This document shows positions 32,014-38,133 of a stretch of DNA of 45,008 nt, in pieces; position 1 is the stretch's first letter, and each line of letters opens with the position of its first letter. The position numbers were made by a program, and so were the translations under genes. Source of the DNA: a virus. Location of the stretch: the IMG/VR virus record IMGVR_UViG_3300046012_000117, positions 1 to 45,008 of that record. One strand, written 5' to 3'. The notes beneath the pieces were generated by a model. The model saw nothing but the letters and a program-made list of their open reading frames with translations. It searched no databases and was not told the origin of the DNA.

Positions 32014-32241
32014 TCAGCCTTGGTTCATACCAGGGAAATTCGGGTGCGCATCCACCCAAGCCTGCGCCTCCTCGCGAGTGCCGAATGGCGGCCGGCCTAA
32101 GCCATCCGTGCCGTCAGGGTGGCGGATGGTCCACCCGCGCGTGACGAGCTCGCAGCCCTCCGGCTTGTAGCTGGTGTAGATGCTGTACGTGCGACCGTCA
32201 GGCGCTTTCCAGCATTTCGACTCAATGACTTGGCCAGGCAT
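32014..32241 (-). CDS. Small hypothetical protein
   Basis: 75 aa from ATG 32241 with GAGGAG eight bases upstream. Strand-rich with an ordered hairpin pattern: ESKCWKAPDGRTYSIYTS, CELVTRGWTIRHPDGTDG, then a helix EEAQAWVDAHP. Unrecognised. Confidence 0.5.
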   Translation of the reverse strand: MPGQVIESKCWKAPDGRTYSIYTSYKPEGCELVTRGWTIRHPDGTDGLGRPPFGTREEAQAWVDAHPNFPGMNQG

Positions 32242-32258
32242 GTGTCCAACTCCTCAGA

Positions 32259-32403
32259 TCAGACTTGCTTGCGCCAAGAGGCGTAGTCCGCGACGGACTC
32301 AAAGCACCAATAGCCCCCCCTCGGCTTTGGCGATTACGGCAGCCCACGGGCAACGCCGACGCGCGGTATTGCGACTGGCGCACTCAACAAATTGCGTTCT
32401 CAT
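32259..32403 (-). pseudogene. Small gene with apparent +1 frameshift at a G7 run
   Basis: From ATG 32403 (GAGGA eight bases upstream) the frame reads MRTQFVECASRNTARRRCPW, AAVIAKAEGG and then stops at 32299. At a run of seven G on this strand (32320-32314) a +1 shift restores a frame that continues YWCFESVADYASWRKQV to a stop at 32259. The joined product of about 47 aa reads as one coherent small protein of a kind I recall from related prophages (CPWAAVI...GGY...FES..DY..W). Length 145 is 3n+1. A sequencing or assembly error, a real mutation or programmed shifting would each explain it. Confidence 0.5.
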
Positions 32404-32429
32404 GGTCATATTCCTCAGTTGATGACACA

Positions 32430-32458
32430 GTATTACACCACGACATTACGTGACGCAA
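32430..32458 (-). promoter_or_regulatory. Putative - strand promoter with dispersed motif
   Basis: On the - strand TTGCGT (32458-32453) and TAATAC (32435-32430) are 17 bases apart, about 27 bases before the ATG at 32403. The motif ATTACGTGACG (+ strand, 32445-32455) covers the -35 and spacer. Confidence 0.5.
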
Positions 32459-32565
32459 CACCGGATTACGGGGATGGTGAAGATTTGGTTAGCCGGCGCA
32501 ACCACATAATAAACCGCTGCCACCATGACGGAGGCGGAGGCGGTAGAATCAAAAGCGGCGGATCA

Positions 32566-33108
32566 TCAGGCGGCGCCATCGTGCGCATTTCCAGCCTCCT
32601 CCGGGTTATGCACAATATCGGCGGTGAGCCAGAGCTCGACGCGGTGCTCGGCGCAGGGCAGGCGGACGCGCGCCGTAGCCTCGCCGTCGCGGATCACGCT
32701 GTTGCGCCGCCATTTCATCTGGCCCGTCAGCCATACGTGATCCGTGACGAGTCCGGCTTCGCCGTGCGCCTGGGCGATCGCCACAATGGCGAGGCTAACG
32801 CCATCCCAGCCGTGGGCGATCGCGCCGGCCGGATCCGTCCACAATTCGGTTTCCTCGGCGGCTGTTACAGTCTGCTGGCGGCGGACCATGCGCACGTCGT
32901 AAACGCCGAACTTGCCCTGTCGGGCGTGCGACCGTTCGCCCTTTTGCTTGGACACGGCGCGGTGGACGGATGCAATCTTGCGTAGCAAGCTGTTGAGTAC
33001 CGACAACTCAGTGTTGTAAGTATGCCAGCTCCCGGCAGCCAGGGCATCGGTGAAAGCGGTGCTGGCCTGGCGCCTCAGGTAGTCGAGTGACTCGGCTTCG
33101 TCGTCCAT
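32566..33108 (-). CDS. Hypothetical early protein
   Basis: 180 aa from ATG 33108, preceded by AGGGGAA. N-terminal helices (DDEAESLDYLRRQASTAFTD, VLNSLLRKIASVHRAV), a basic segment, then a strand-rich part (MVRRQQTVTAAEETELWTDP, ATARVRLPCAEHRVELWLTA). No known motif. It is the first gene after the strongest - strand promoter, with a leader of about 150 bases that carries a hairpin and repeated sites. Early position suggests a host-takeover or replication start role; unproven. Confidence 0.6.
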   Translation of the reverse strand: MDDEAESLDYLRRQASTAFTDALAAGSWHTYNTELSVLNSLLRKIASVHRAVSKQKGERSHARQGKFGVYDVRMVRRQQTVTAAEETELWTDPAGAIAHGWDGVSLAIVAIAQAHGEAGLVTDHVWLTGQMKWRRNSVIRDGEATARVRLPCAEHRVELWLTADIVHNPEEAGNAHDGAA

Positions 33109-33129
33109 TTAGTTTCCCCTGTAACTGAG

Positions 33130-33198
33130 CCATGCAGCATGGAACGCATAGCTAGGTGTGGTTTAGTGGTCGAGCTATGCGATATGGGGCGCATAGCT
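33130..33198. promoter_or_regulatory. Operator-like repeats in the early leader
   Basis: CGCATAGCT occurs at 33145-33153 and 33190-33198, and inverted as AGCTATGCG at 33173-33181; the last two form a perfect 8-bp dyad with an 8-base centre. A second dyad, CCATGC-A-GCATGG, lies at 33130-33142. They lie between the early promoter and its first gene, where a repressor or RNA structure could act. Confidence 0.5.
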
Positions 33199-33203
33199 GA
33201 TGT

Positions 33204-33239
33204 AACACACACGCGCACGCGCGCGTGACGCGTGTTGTT
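33204..33239. repeat. Imperfect 18-bp abutting inverted repeat
   Basis: 33204-33221 and 33222-33239 are inverted copies with one indel in each arm, GC-rich in the centre (CGCGTGACGCG at 33222-33232). The same 11 bases recur at 33308-33318, on the other side of the early promoter. Confidence 0.55.
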
Positions 33240-33262
33240 AGCTTTTTGTATTACACACAATC

Positions 33263-33290
33263 ACTATATATTATAATATTTGTCTGTCAA
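33263..33290 (-). promoter_or_regulatory. Strong sigma-70-type early promoter, - strand
   Basis: TTGACA (33290-33285) and TATAGT (33268-33263) are 16 bases apart on the - strand, in an AT-rich patch (about 33236-33305) that stands out from the GC-rich genome. It would start transcription near 33256, toward the gene at 33108. The AT-rich patch could also serve as a DNA-unwinding element. Confidence 0.65.
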
Positions 33291-33346
33291 TCATATTCTA
33301 AACAAAACGCGTGACGCGCGAGGCTTGGCCCCTCCGGTAGAACGAA

Positions 33347-33379
33347 ATGTAATCCTGACTCATATGGTCAGGATTACAT
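33347..33379 (-). terminator. Perfect 13-bp hairpin, likely terminator of the gene at 33571
   Basis: ATGTAATCCTGAC (33347-33359) and its exact inverse (33367-33379) enclose a 7-base loop. Read on the - strand it is followed by TTCGTT, and it lies 15 bases after the stop at 33394 of the +1 frame of the preceding gene. A symmetric operator is the alternative. Confidence 0.55.
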
Positions 33380-33571
33380 CGCCCCTCCGTTGCTCAGCTC
33401 ACCCAAGTCTGCGTTGCGTAGCCTTGAGCGTCCAAAGCGACAATGCGATGCGCGCCATGGCTGCGCGGCCACGTAGCGCGCCAGCACAATCCGCGCGTCG
33501 TCGAGCGTGTCGAGTTTCAAGTTCGGGACCACGCCCCACTTGTCGCCGATCTGCGCTTGAATGCGGTACAT
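33374..33571 (-). CDS. Small early protein, C-terminus probably frameshifted
   Basis: 65 aa as read: MYRIQAQIGDKWGVVPNLKL, DTLDDARIVLARYVAAQPWRA, then an unconvincing tail. Near 33448-33454 a +1 shift would instead give HRIVALDAQGYATQTWVS and a stop at 33394, which looks far more like protein and would place the stop before the hairpin at 33347-33379 instead of within it. The start follows AGAGGAGAG. It has its own promoter (33596-33624) and is the first - strand gene next to the divergent control region. Confidence 0.55.
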   Translation of the reverse strand: MYRIQAQIGDKWGVVPNLKLDTLDDARIVLARYVAAQPWRASHCRFGRSRLRNADLGELSNGGAM

Positions 33572-33595
33572 CTATCTCTCCTCTGTGATGTCACA

Positions 33596-33624
33596 ACATT
33601 ACATGACGACGTAGCGTCACGCAA
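33596..33624 (-). promoter_or_regulatory. Putative - strand promoter with dispersed motif
   Basis: TTGCGT (33624-33619) and TAATGT (33601-33596) on the - strand are 17 bases apart, 25 bases before the ATG at 33571. The motif ATTACATGACG (+, 33598-33608) overlaps the -10. The same -35 and a similar -10 occur at 32430-32458. Confidence 0.5.
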
Positions 33625-33702
33625 CACCGATCGAGCAACCTGGCTACCAAGCACCTAATCACGAAGGCGTGATGACCGCGCGCCGCGTAGCACCATGCGC
33701 CT

Positions 33703-33730
33703 CGACCTCGCCTCGTCGACCTCGCCTCGT
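33703..33730. repeat. Two tandem 14-bp copies plus palindrome
   Basis: CGACCTCGCCTCGT is repeated exactly twice (33703-33716, 33717-33730). The end of the second copy forms the palindrome GCCTCG-T-CGAGGC (33724-33736). It lies in the non-coding control region. Confidence 0.75.
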
Positions 33731-34064
33731 CGAGGCATGGCGAGGGAGACGCATGGCCCCTCGATGCGTGGTGGCGGCGTGGCCGGGCTTGGAGGGGGCG
33801 GGGTGGTTCGAGTGGCTGAGTGGTTTGGCTTTGCGGGCCGACCCACGAAATTTGTGCCATTTTTCAGGGGCCACGTAACTTAATTACACAGTTGCCGAGT
33901 CCCGCGCCCCTCCCCACCTAGCGCCGCATGACCCCGACCTCAGCCACCGAGGAGCCCGGAGGCCCCTGCCCCCTCCCCGACGATCTCTACGCGACGTGGG
34001 ATCGCGCGCCGCGGCCCCGAATACGTGCGCGAACCCGTAGGCGCACCACGCCATCACGTCACGC

Positions 34065-34095
34065 TTGACACTGGCCTGACGACGTGTCATGTAGC
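34065..34095 (+). promoter_or_regulatory. Putative + strand early promoter with dispersed motif
   Basis: TTGACA (34065-34070) and CATGTA (34088-34093) are 17 bases apart; the motif GCTACATGACA (- strand, 34095-34085) covers the -10. It would serve the + block starting at 34218. The -10 is weak, which fits a need for activation or a regulated site. Confidence 0.45.
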
Positions 34096-34217
34096 GCCTT
34101 GGGTGAACCGTGTCAGCGACCTAATTCGCCGGCGTCGCTAGCTCCCCGGCACCACAGGCGCAGCACATCCTAGGTCACGTAAGTCGCAGGTGCCGGGTAT
34201 CAAATTCGGAGAGTCAC

Positions 34218-34478
34218 ATGGACGCAAGCACTTCGCCAAAGCCCTCGAAACCAGTGGAGGCGCTGTCGGCAGCGGTCGACTTCCTGCACGAGCTGCAGGG
34301 CCGCGTTCTCACCATCAGCGAGACGCTCACCAGCGCTGTACCGCCCTCGTCGGGCGAGGTGGCATTGCCTGTTCCGGCTCCAGGACAACTCGGGGTGGTG
34401 CAAAACCTCGCCGCCGAGATCAAGCGCGTCGTGCGCTGCATGCACGATAGCCTCGACCGGATCGCGGAGAAACTCTGA
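34218..34478 (+). CDS. Hypothetical protein, first gene of the + block
   Basis: 86 aa from ATG 34218 with GGAGAG upstream. Two long helices (EALSAAVDFLHELQGRVLTI and LAAEIKRVVRCMHDSLDRIA) joined by a Pro-rich loop. Unrecognised. Codon use fits a real gene. Confidence 0.6.
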   Translation: MDASTSPKPSKPVEALSAAVDFLHELQGRVLTISETLTSAVPPSSGEVALPVPAPGQLGVVQNLAAEIKRVVRCMHDSLDRIAEKL

Positions 34479-34479
34479 C

Positions 34480-34638
34480 ATGGCCAAAGGCATGGGATTC
34501 AAAGCCGTGCAGTCCTCCATCGCCCGCAAAGAGGGCGTCAGCAAGAAATCCGCCGGGGCAATCCTCGCCTCAGCGACGCGCAAGGCCAGCCCGGCGGCGA
34601 AGCGCGCCAATCCGAACCTGCGCAAGGTCAAGAGTTGA
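34480..34638 (+). CDS. Small basic phage protein
   Basis: 52 aa. MAKGMGFKAVQSSIARKEGV, SKKSAGAILASATRKASPAA, then KRANPNLRKVK. This Lys/Ala-rich small protein with the ISKKxAGAILASATRxASPAA pattern is, as far as I recall, common in temperate phages, with unknown role. High positive charge suggests nucleic-acid binding. Its stop overlaps the next ATG (TGATG). Confidence 0.65.
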   Translation: MAKGMGFKAVQSSIARKEGVSKKSAGAILASATRKASPAAKRANPNLRKVKS

Positions 34639-34820
34639 TGGCTTCGGGCAAGCCAATTCGGTTTGAGGAAGTCAAGGGCCGCCCGCGATGGCGTGTGCCG
34701 GATGTTGGCCCAGTCACGCCGCGCTTGCGTGCCGACCAGCAGACCCACGCCTTCGGGTTCGTGACGAGCTTTCCGGCTAGCGACACGAAAGAAACCGCGC
34801 GTGACCGCCGAGGAACCTGA
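34638..34820 (+). CDS. Small hypothetical protein
   Basis: 60 aa from ATG 34638, coupled to the previous gene. MASGKPIRFEEVKGRPRWRV, then TPRLRADQQTHAFGFVTSFP and a basic end. Unrecognised. Confidence 0.5.
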   Translation: MASGKPIRFEEVKGRPRWRVPDVGPVTPRLRADQQTHAFGFVTSFPASDTKETARDRRGT

Positions 34821-34821
34821 A

Positions 34822-35046
34822 ATGCCCACCGTCCTGGTGCTCCTCGCCGTGCTGTTCGCCCCCGATGGCACCGCCACCGCGAAGGCCAGCACCATGCCCG
34901 ACGCCAAGACCTGCGAGCAGTACGCAGCGATGCTGCGGCTCCAGGTTGAGAGCCTCGAGCCCTCGGCGGGCACGCTCCAGACGTTCTGCATCGACGTGGC
35001 GCCGCACACCAAGCCGGCGTTGTACGAAGTTCCGAGGGACCAGTGA
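34822..35046 (+). CDS. Small possibly exported protein
   Basis: 74 aa from ATG 34822, eight bases after GAGGA; a GTG at 34801 adds seven residues. A short hydrophobic start (MPTVLVLLAVLFAPDG) could be a weak signal sequence. Two Cys in the rest (AKTCEQYAAMLRLQ, LQTFCIDVAP) could form a disulfide in the periplasm. Function unknown. TGATG overlap with the next gene. Confidence 0.5.
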   Translation: MPTVLVLLAVLFAPDGTATAKASTMPDAKTCEQYAAMLRLQVESLEPSAGTLQTFCIDVAPHTKPALYEVPRDQ

Positions 35047-35213
35047 TGAATAACGAACTAGTCGCGCAATTTGAGGCCGTAGCAAAAGCGGCAGTCGAAA
35101 CGGCGACGTTGCGCATGCGCTGCGTCGAGCTTGTCACCGAGTACAGCGACACTGAGCACAGGCTGGCGCAGGCCAAGGCCCTCTACCGCTGGATTTGTGG
35201 CGAGCCCACATGA
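35046..35213 (+). CDS. Small helical hypothetical protein
   Basis: 55 aa. MNNELVAQFEAVAKAAVETA, then CVELVTEYSDTEHRLAQAKA and LYRWICGEPT: one long helix pair. It is translationally coupled to both neighbours (TGATG before, ATGA after). Unrecognised. Confidence 0.5.
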   Translation: MNNELVAQFEAVAKAAVETATLRMRCVELVTEYSDTEHRLAQAKALYRWICGEPT

Positions 35214-36058
35214 CGCACTATGCCGCACTCCAGCGAGAAGCCGACGACGCCTACCGAGCCGAGCGCGGAATCCCCGCGCGCAGCCAATCCACCAGTTATT
35301 ACCAAGGGCACTGCGTTGGCTTCAACGACGGCTACGCCGCCGGATATCGCGCCGCCGCTCGCCGAAATTCCGCCCTTGACGCTAGCCGATACGGCGCTGC
35401 TGCCCGCGCTGATCTCGATGTCGCGGCGGATCAAGGTCCAGACGCTCCAGGTGTTCGACGCGATCGGCGGAGTGCAGGCGTTGGCCAAGTGGGCGCAGGA
35501 AAATCCGAAGGAGTACTACACGCAAGTCCTGCCGAAAGTGATGCCCAAGGAGGTCGAGCAGCACGCCAGCGGGACGCTGGAGGACTACATCGAGGAGCTG
35601 GACAAGCGGAGTGCGGACGCGAAGATCATCGACTCCTCACCGAATATACCAAATTCGCAGCCGGACTCGGTTTCATAGGCATTGCGGTTGTCACGTTGTG
35701 GCTGTGTGGGATCGGCCCTGCATACCCCACCTGGAAGCCTGAATTTGGCGTCTCTCCACCGGACTGGATCAAGTGGTTCAACTCCGCCGAGACGACGCCC
35801 GCGGCGCGTGAGCGCATCCACTTCCAGAAGTGCTGCGACCACGCAGACCGCTTAAAAACCAAGTTCAAAGCCACGCGCAGCGGCGAGGATTGGTATTACG
35901 AGCAGGACGGTGCGTGGAAGCTCATTCCGCGTGACGTGATCCACCACGAGCCGGACCCGACGATGCCGGCGCAGCTCAAGAACGAGGGCGTGCTGTTCAT
36001 CTTCCCGCCGGTCAGTGGGGAACCGACGTGCTTTTGGCCGCCAGAATCCGGCATCTGA
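35210..36058 (+). CDS. Composite open frame: small N-terminal gene plus membrane protein
   Basis: The frame is open for 282 codons from ATG 35210. Codons to about 35375 look genuine (MTHYAALQREADDAYRAERG, then YYQGHCVGFNDGYAAGYRAA). The middle, opposite the small-terminase frame, has the odd Gly/Arg/Ala composition of a shadow. From about 35640 it becomes protein-like again: a membrane segment (FAAGLGFIGIAVVTLWLCGI) and a charged domain (DWIKWFNSAETTPAARERIH, DWYYEQDGAWKLIP). No ATG, GTG or TTG begins the second part cleanly; only TTG 35696 or GTG 35489 are available. It is either two genes joined by the lack of a stop or a product of -1 shifting from the terminase frame. Confidence 0.4.
   Translation: MTHYAALQREADDAYRAERGIPARSQSTSYYQGHCVGFNDGYAAGYRAAARRNSALDASRYGAAARADLDVAADQGPDAPGVRRDRRSAGVGQVGAGKSEGVLHASPAESDAQGGRAARQRDAGGLHRGAGQAECGREDHRLLTEYTKFAAGLGFIGIAVVTLWLCGIGPAYPTWKPEFGVSPPDWIKWFNSAETTPAARERIHFQKCCDHADRLKTKFKATRSGEDWYYEQDGAWKLIPRDVIHHEPDPTMPAQLKNEGVLFIFPPVSGEPTCFWPPESGI
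35220..35678 (+). CDS. Small terminase subunit-like protein
   Basis: 152 aa from ATG 35220; a later ATG at 35418 gives 86 aa. The core (ALISMSRRIKVQTLQVFDAI, GGVQALAKWAQENPKEYYTQ, VLPKVMPKEVEQ) is a pattern found in proteins encoded just before phage large terminases. The first 60 residues are low-complexity Pro/Thr/Ala and overlap another plausible frame, so the true start is uncertain. It would bind the packaging start site and hand DNA to the large subunit. The HNH endonuclease gene and the membrane frame separate it from the large subunit. Confidence 0.6.
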   Translation: MPHSSEKPTTPTEPSAESPRAANPPVITKGTALASTTATPPDIAPPLAEIPPLTLADTALLPALISMSRRIKVQTLQVFDAIGGVQALAKWAQENPKEYYTQVLPKVMPKEVEQHASGTLEDYIEELDKRSADAKIIDSSPNIPNSQPDSVS

Positions 36059-36059
36059 C

Positions 36060-36536
36060 GTGCCGTATGCTGATCCAGTAAAAGCGAAAGCGAGCGCAAA
36101 AACGCGCAGCGCAATTCGCTATGCCGCTGCAAAAGAGGAAGGCGGAGAGAGCTGGCTGCGCGTACTGCAAAATCGAAAACAGCAAACCGCTCGTCGCCGC
36201 GCGCTGGTAAAGGCTGATCGTAAGTACTGGCTATACCGTCTTTTGGTTCAGACGCGCGGCCGCTGCGCGCGAGGCGGCATACTGTTCTCACTCGCGCAAG
36301 ATGACGTAGAGTTGCCAGATACATGCCCAATCACCAAGCGTGCGCTGCTCTACGTGAGTGATCGCCGCGATAACGATGGGCCTTCGCTAGACCGAATCAT
36401 CCCCGCCCTCGGCTATGTGCGCGGCAACGTCAGGATTCTTTCGCGGCGCGCGAACCGCATCCGACAGGACTGCTTAGACCCTGATATTTTTCGTGCTCTA
36501 GCCGACGACGCGGAGCGCATCCGTGGACGAGTCTAA
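36060..36536 (+). CDS. HNH-type endonuclease next to terminase
   Basis: 158 aa from GTG 36060, just after the previous stop. The basic N-terminus precedes the core CPITKRALLYVSDRRDNDGP, SLDRIIPALGYVRGNVRILS, RRANRIRQD, which is the pattern of phage HNH endonucleases (C-P-x-T, N...SLDR, GYV-GN). HNH proteins beside terminases can be needed for cos cutting or can be mobile homing enzymes. The lower GC and presence of a second HNH enzyme in this phage favour a mobile origin. It overlaps the terminase start by 14 bases. Confidence 0.8.
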   Translation: MPYADPVKAKASAKTRSAIRYAAAKEEGGESWLRVLQNRKQQTARRRALVKADRKYWLYRLLVQTRGRCARGGILFSLAQDDVELPDTCPITKRALLYVSDRRDNDGPSLDRIIPALGYVRGNVRILSRRANRIRQDCLDPDIFRALADDAERIRGRV

Positions 36537-38127
36537 GCTCCATCTTATCGCGAGGTTGCGCAACAACTTTGGCCAGTTTGCGCCTGAGTGTTTGCGGATC
36601 ATTAGCAAGGATGGGGCTCTTGTGCCCCTCGTGCTCAACACCGCACAATGCTTCGTAAACGATAAATTTGAGGCGCAGCGTCTCGCCAAGGGATTCGTGC
36701 GCGCGATCATCCTCAAGGGCCGTCGCCAAGGGGCGAGCACACTGGTAGGCGCGCGTTTTTACCATCGCGCGATCTTCAATCGTGGCACGTCGGTTTATAT
36801 CCTGAGCCACGCGCAGAAAACCACCGACGCGCTTTTCGACGTGGTGGAGCGGTATCAGAAGCTCAATCCGCTCGCGCCCCATGTCGGCGTCGCCAACGCC
36901 AACGAAATGCACTTCGACCGGCTCGACTCCGCCTACGCGGTGGCGACGGCCGGCGCCAAAGCCGGCGGCCGCGGAGGCCGCGACATCACCCTGTTCCACG
37001 GCTCAGAGGTGGCGTTTTGGGAAAACGCACCGGATCACTTTGCGGCCGCCGTGCAAGGCGTGCCGCTGCTCCCCGGCACCGAAATCGTGCTCGAGAGCAC
37101 CGCCAACGGGGCCGCCGGCGAGTTCTTCGAAAGATGGCAAGATGCGGAGGCCGGACGCGGCGACTACCAGGCGATTTTCGTGCCGTGGTGGGTGAGCGCG
37201 GAGTATCGACGCGACCCGGAGGACGGGTTCGAGCTTGCCACCGATTCCGAGGACGGCGAATTGAGCGAGGCTGAGTACGCCGAGGTGTTCGGGCTCGACC
37301 ACGCGCAGATGGCGTGGCGTCGCGCGAAGATCAGCGAACTGCGATCGGGTGCGCTGTTCCGGCAGGAGTACCCGGCCACGCCGCAAGAGGCGTTCAGCTA
37401 CTCGAAGGCGGGAGATCCTTTTATCAAGCCGCCGCTGGTGCTGCGGGCGCGCAAGCGCACCCACACCGGCGTCGGTCCGTTGATCCTCGGCGTGGATCCG
37501 GCCGCGCTCGGCGGCGACAGATTTTCGATCGCGGCACGCCGCGGCATGGAGGTTGAGTGGGTTCAGTACCGGACGAAGATCGACGCGCAGGAGGGGACCG
37601 CGTGGGTGCGCAGCCTGATCGACAAGCACAAGCCGGAGCGCGCCAACGTCGATGCTGGCGGGATTGGCCATGCGATCGTGAGCGGCCTCCGGCATCTTGG
37701 CCCCGAGTATGTCCGCATTGTCCGTGGCGTGAACTTTGGCGGCACGAGTCAGCACAGAACTGCGTTGGCAAAAGTGCCGGGCCCGTGGAATCGCCGCGCC
37801 GAAATGTGGGCGCGCTTGAAAGAGTGGCTTGAGGACGAGCTTGGCGCGCGGCTGCCCGACATGGACATGCTCCAATCCGACATCGCGGCGCCACGGCTCA
37901 AGCCGCGGCTCGACGGCAACTTCCTCCTCGAGAGCAAGGACGAAATGAAGAAGCGCGGCGTGCGCTCGCCTGACCTCGCCGACAGCATCGCGCTCACGTT
38001 CGCGTCGCTCGAGTTCTTCAAGGATTATCACACGCCCGCTGCGCCGGAAAAGTTCGGTGTCATTGACAAGCCGCAGACCGTCACCACTTTCGGCGAGGTT
38101 TCCGGTGGTAATTCTTGGATGGCATAA
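36523..38127 (+). CDS. Terminase large subunit
   Basis: 534 aa from GTG 36523. ATPase: Walker A-like ILKGRRQGASTL (about 63-74), Walker B region DITLFHGSEVAFW (154-166) and coupling motif ESTANG (191-196). Nuclease: LILGVDPAALGGD (D325), ERANVDAGGIG (D377) and SPDLADSIALTF near residue 490 for the third acidic residue. It drives DNA into the procapsid and cuts it. The variant Walker A with GRRQGAS is common in P22-like and other large terminases. It leads the head gene set with portal next. Confidence 0.93.
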   Translation: MDESKLHLIARLRNNFGQFAPECLRIISKDGALVPLVLNTAQCFVNDKFEAQRLAKGFVRAIILKGRRQGASTLVGARFYHRAIFNRGTSVYILSHAQKTTDALFDVVERYQKLNPLAPHVGVANANEMHFDRLDSAYAVATAGAKAGGRGGRDITLFHGSEVAFWENAPDHFAAAVQGVPLLPGTEIVLESTANGAAGEFFERWQDAEAGRGDYQAIFVPWWVSAEYRRDPEDGFELATDSEDGELSEAEYAEVFGLDHAQMAWRRAKISELRSGALFRQEYPATPQEAFSYSKAGDPFIKPPLVLRARKRTHTGVGPLILGVDPAALGGDRFSIAARRGMEVEWVQYRTKIDAQEGTAWVRSLIDKHKPERANVDAGGIGHAIVSGLRHLGPEYVRIVRGVNFGGTSQHRTALAKVPGPWNRRAEMWARLKEWLEDELGARLPDMDMLQSDIAAPRLKPRLDGNFLLESKDEMKKRGVRSPDLADSIALTFASLEFFKDYHTPAAPEKFGVIDKPQTVTTFGEVSGGNSWMA

Positions 38128-38133
38128 AGTTAC

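Larger units (their letters stand above)
33572..34217. other. 646-base divergent control region
   Basis: No convincing gene. It holds the start signals for both gene blocks, four copies of the dispersed motif (33598-33608, 33869-33879, 34085-34095, 34173-34183), a tandem repeat at 33703-33730 and a G-rich stretch at about 33770-33810. A 46-codon frame at 33928-34068 (MTPTSATEEPGG...) lacks a ribosome site and is probably chance. Confidence 0.6.

Noticed and set aside
32392-32985. 197-codon + strand frame opposite the gene at 32566-33108
   Set aside because: The - strand gene has a good ribosome site and follows a strong promoter; the + frame has neither.
33703-33730. CRISPR-like repeat
   Set aside because: Only two tandem copies without spacers; no CRISPR array was seen anywhere in the window.
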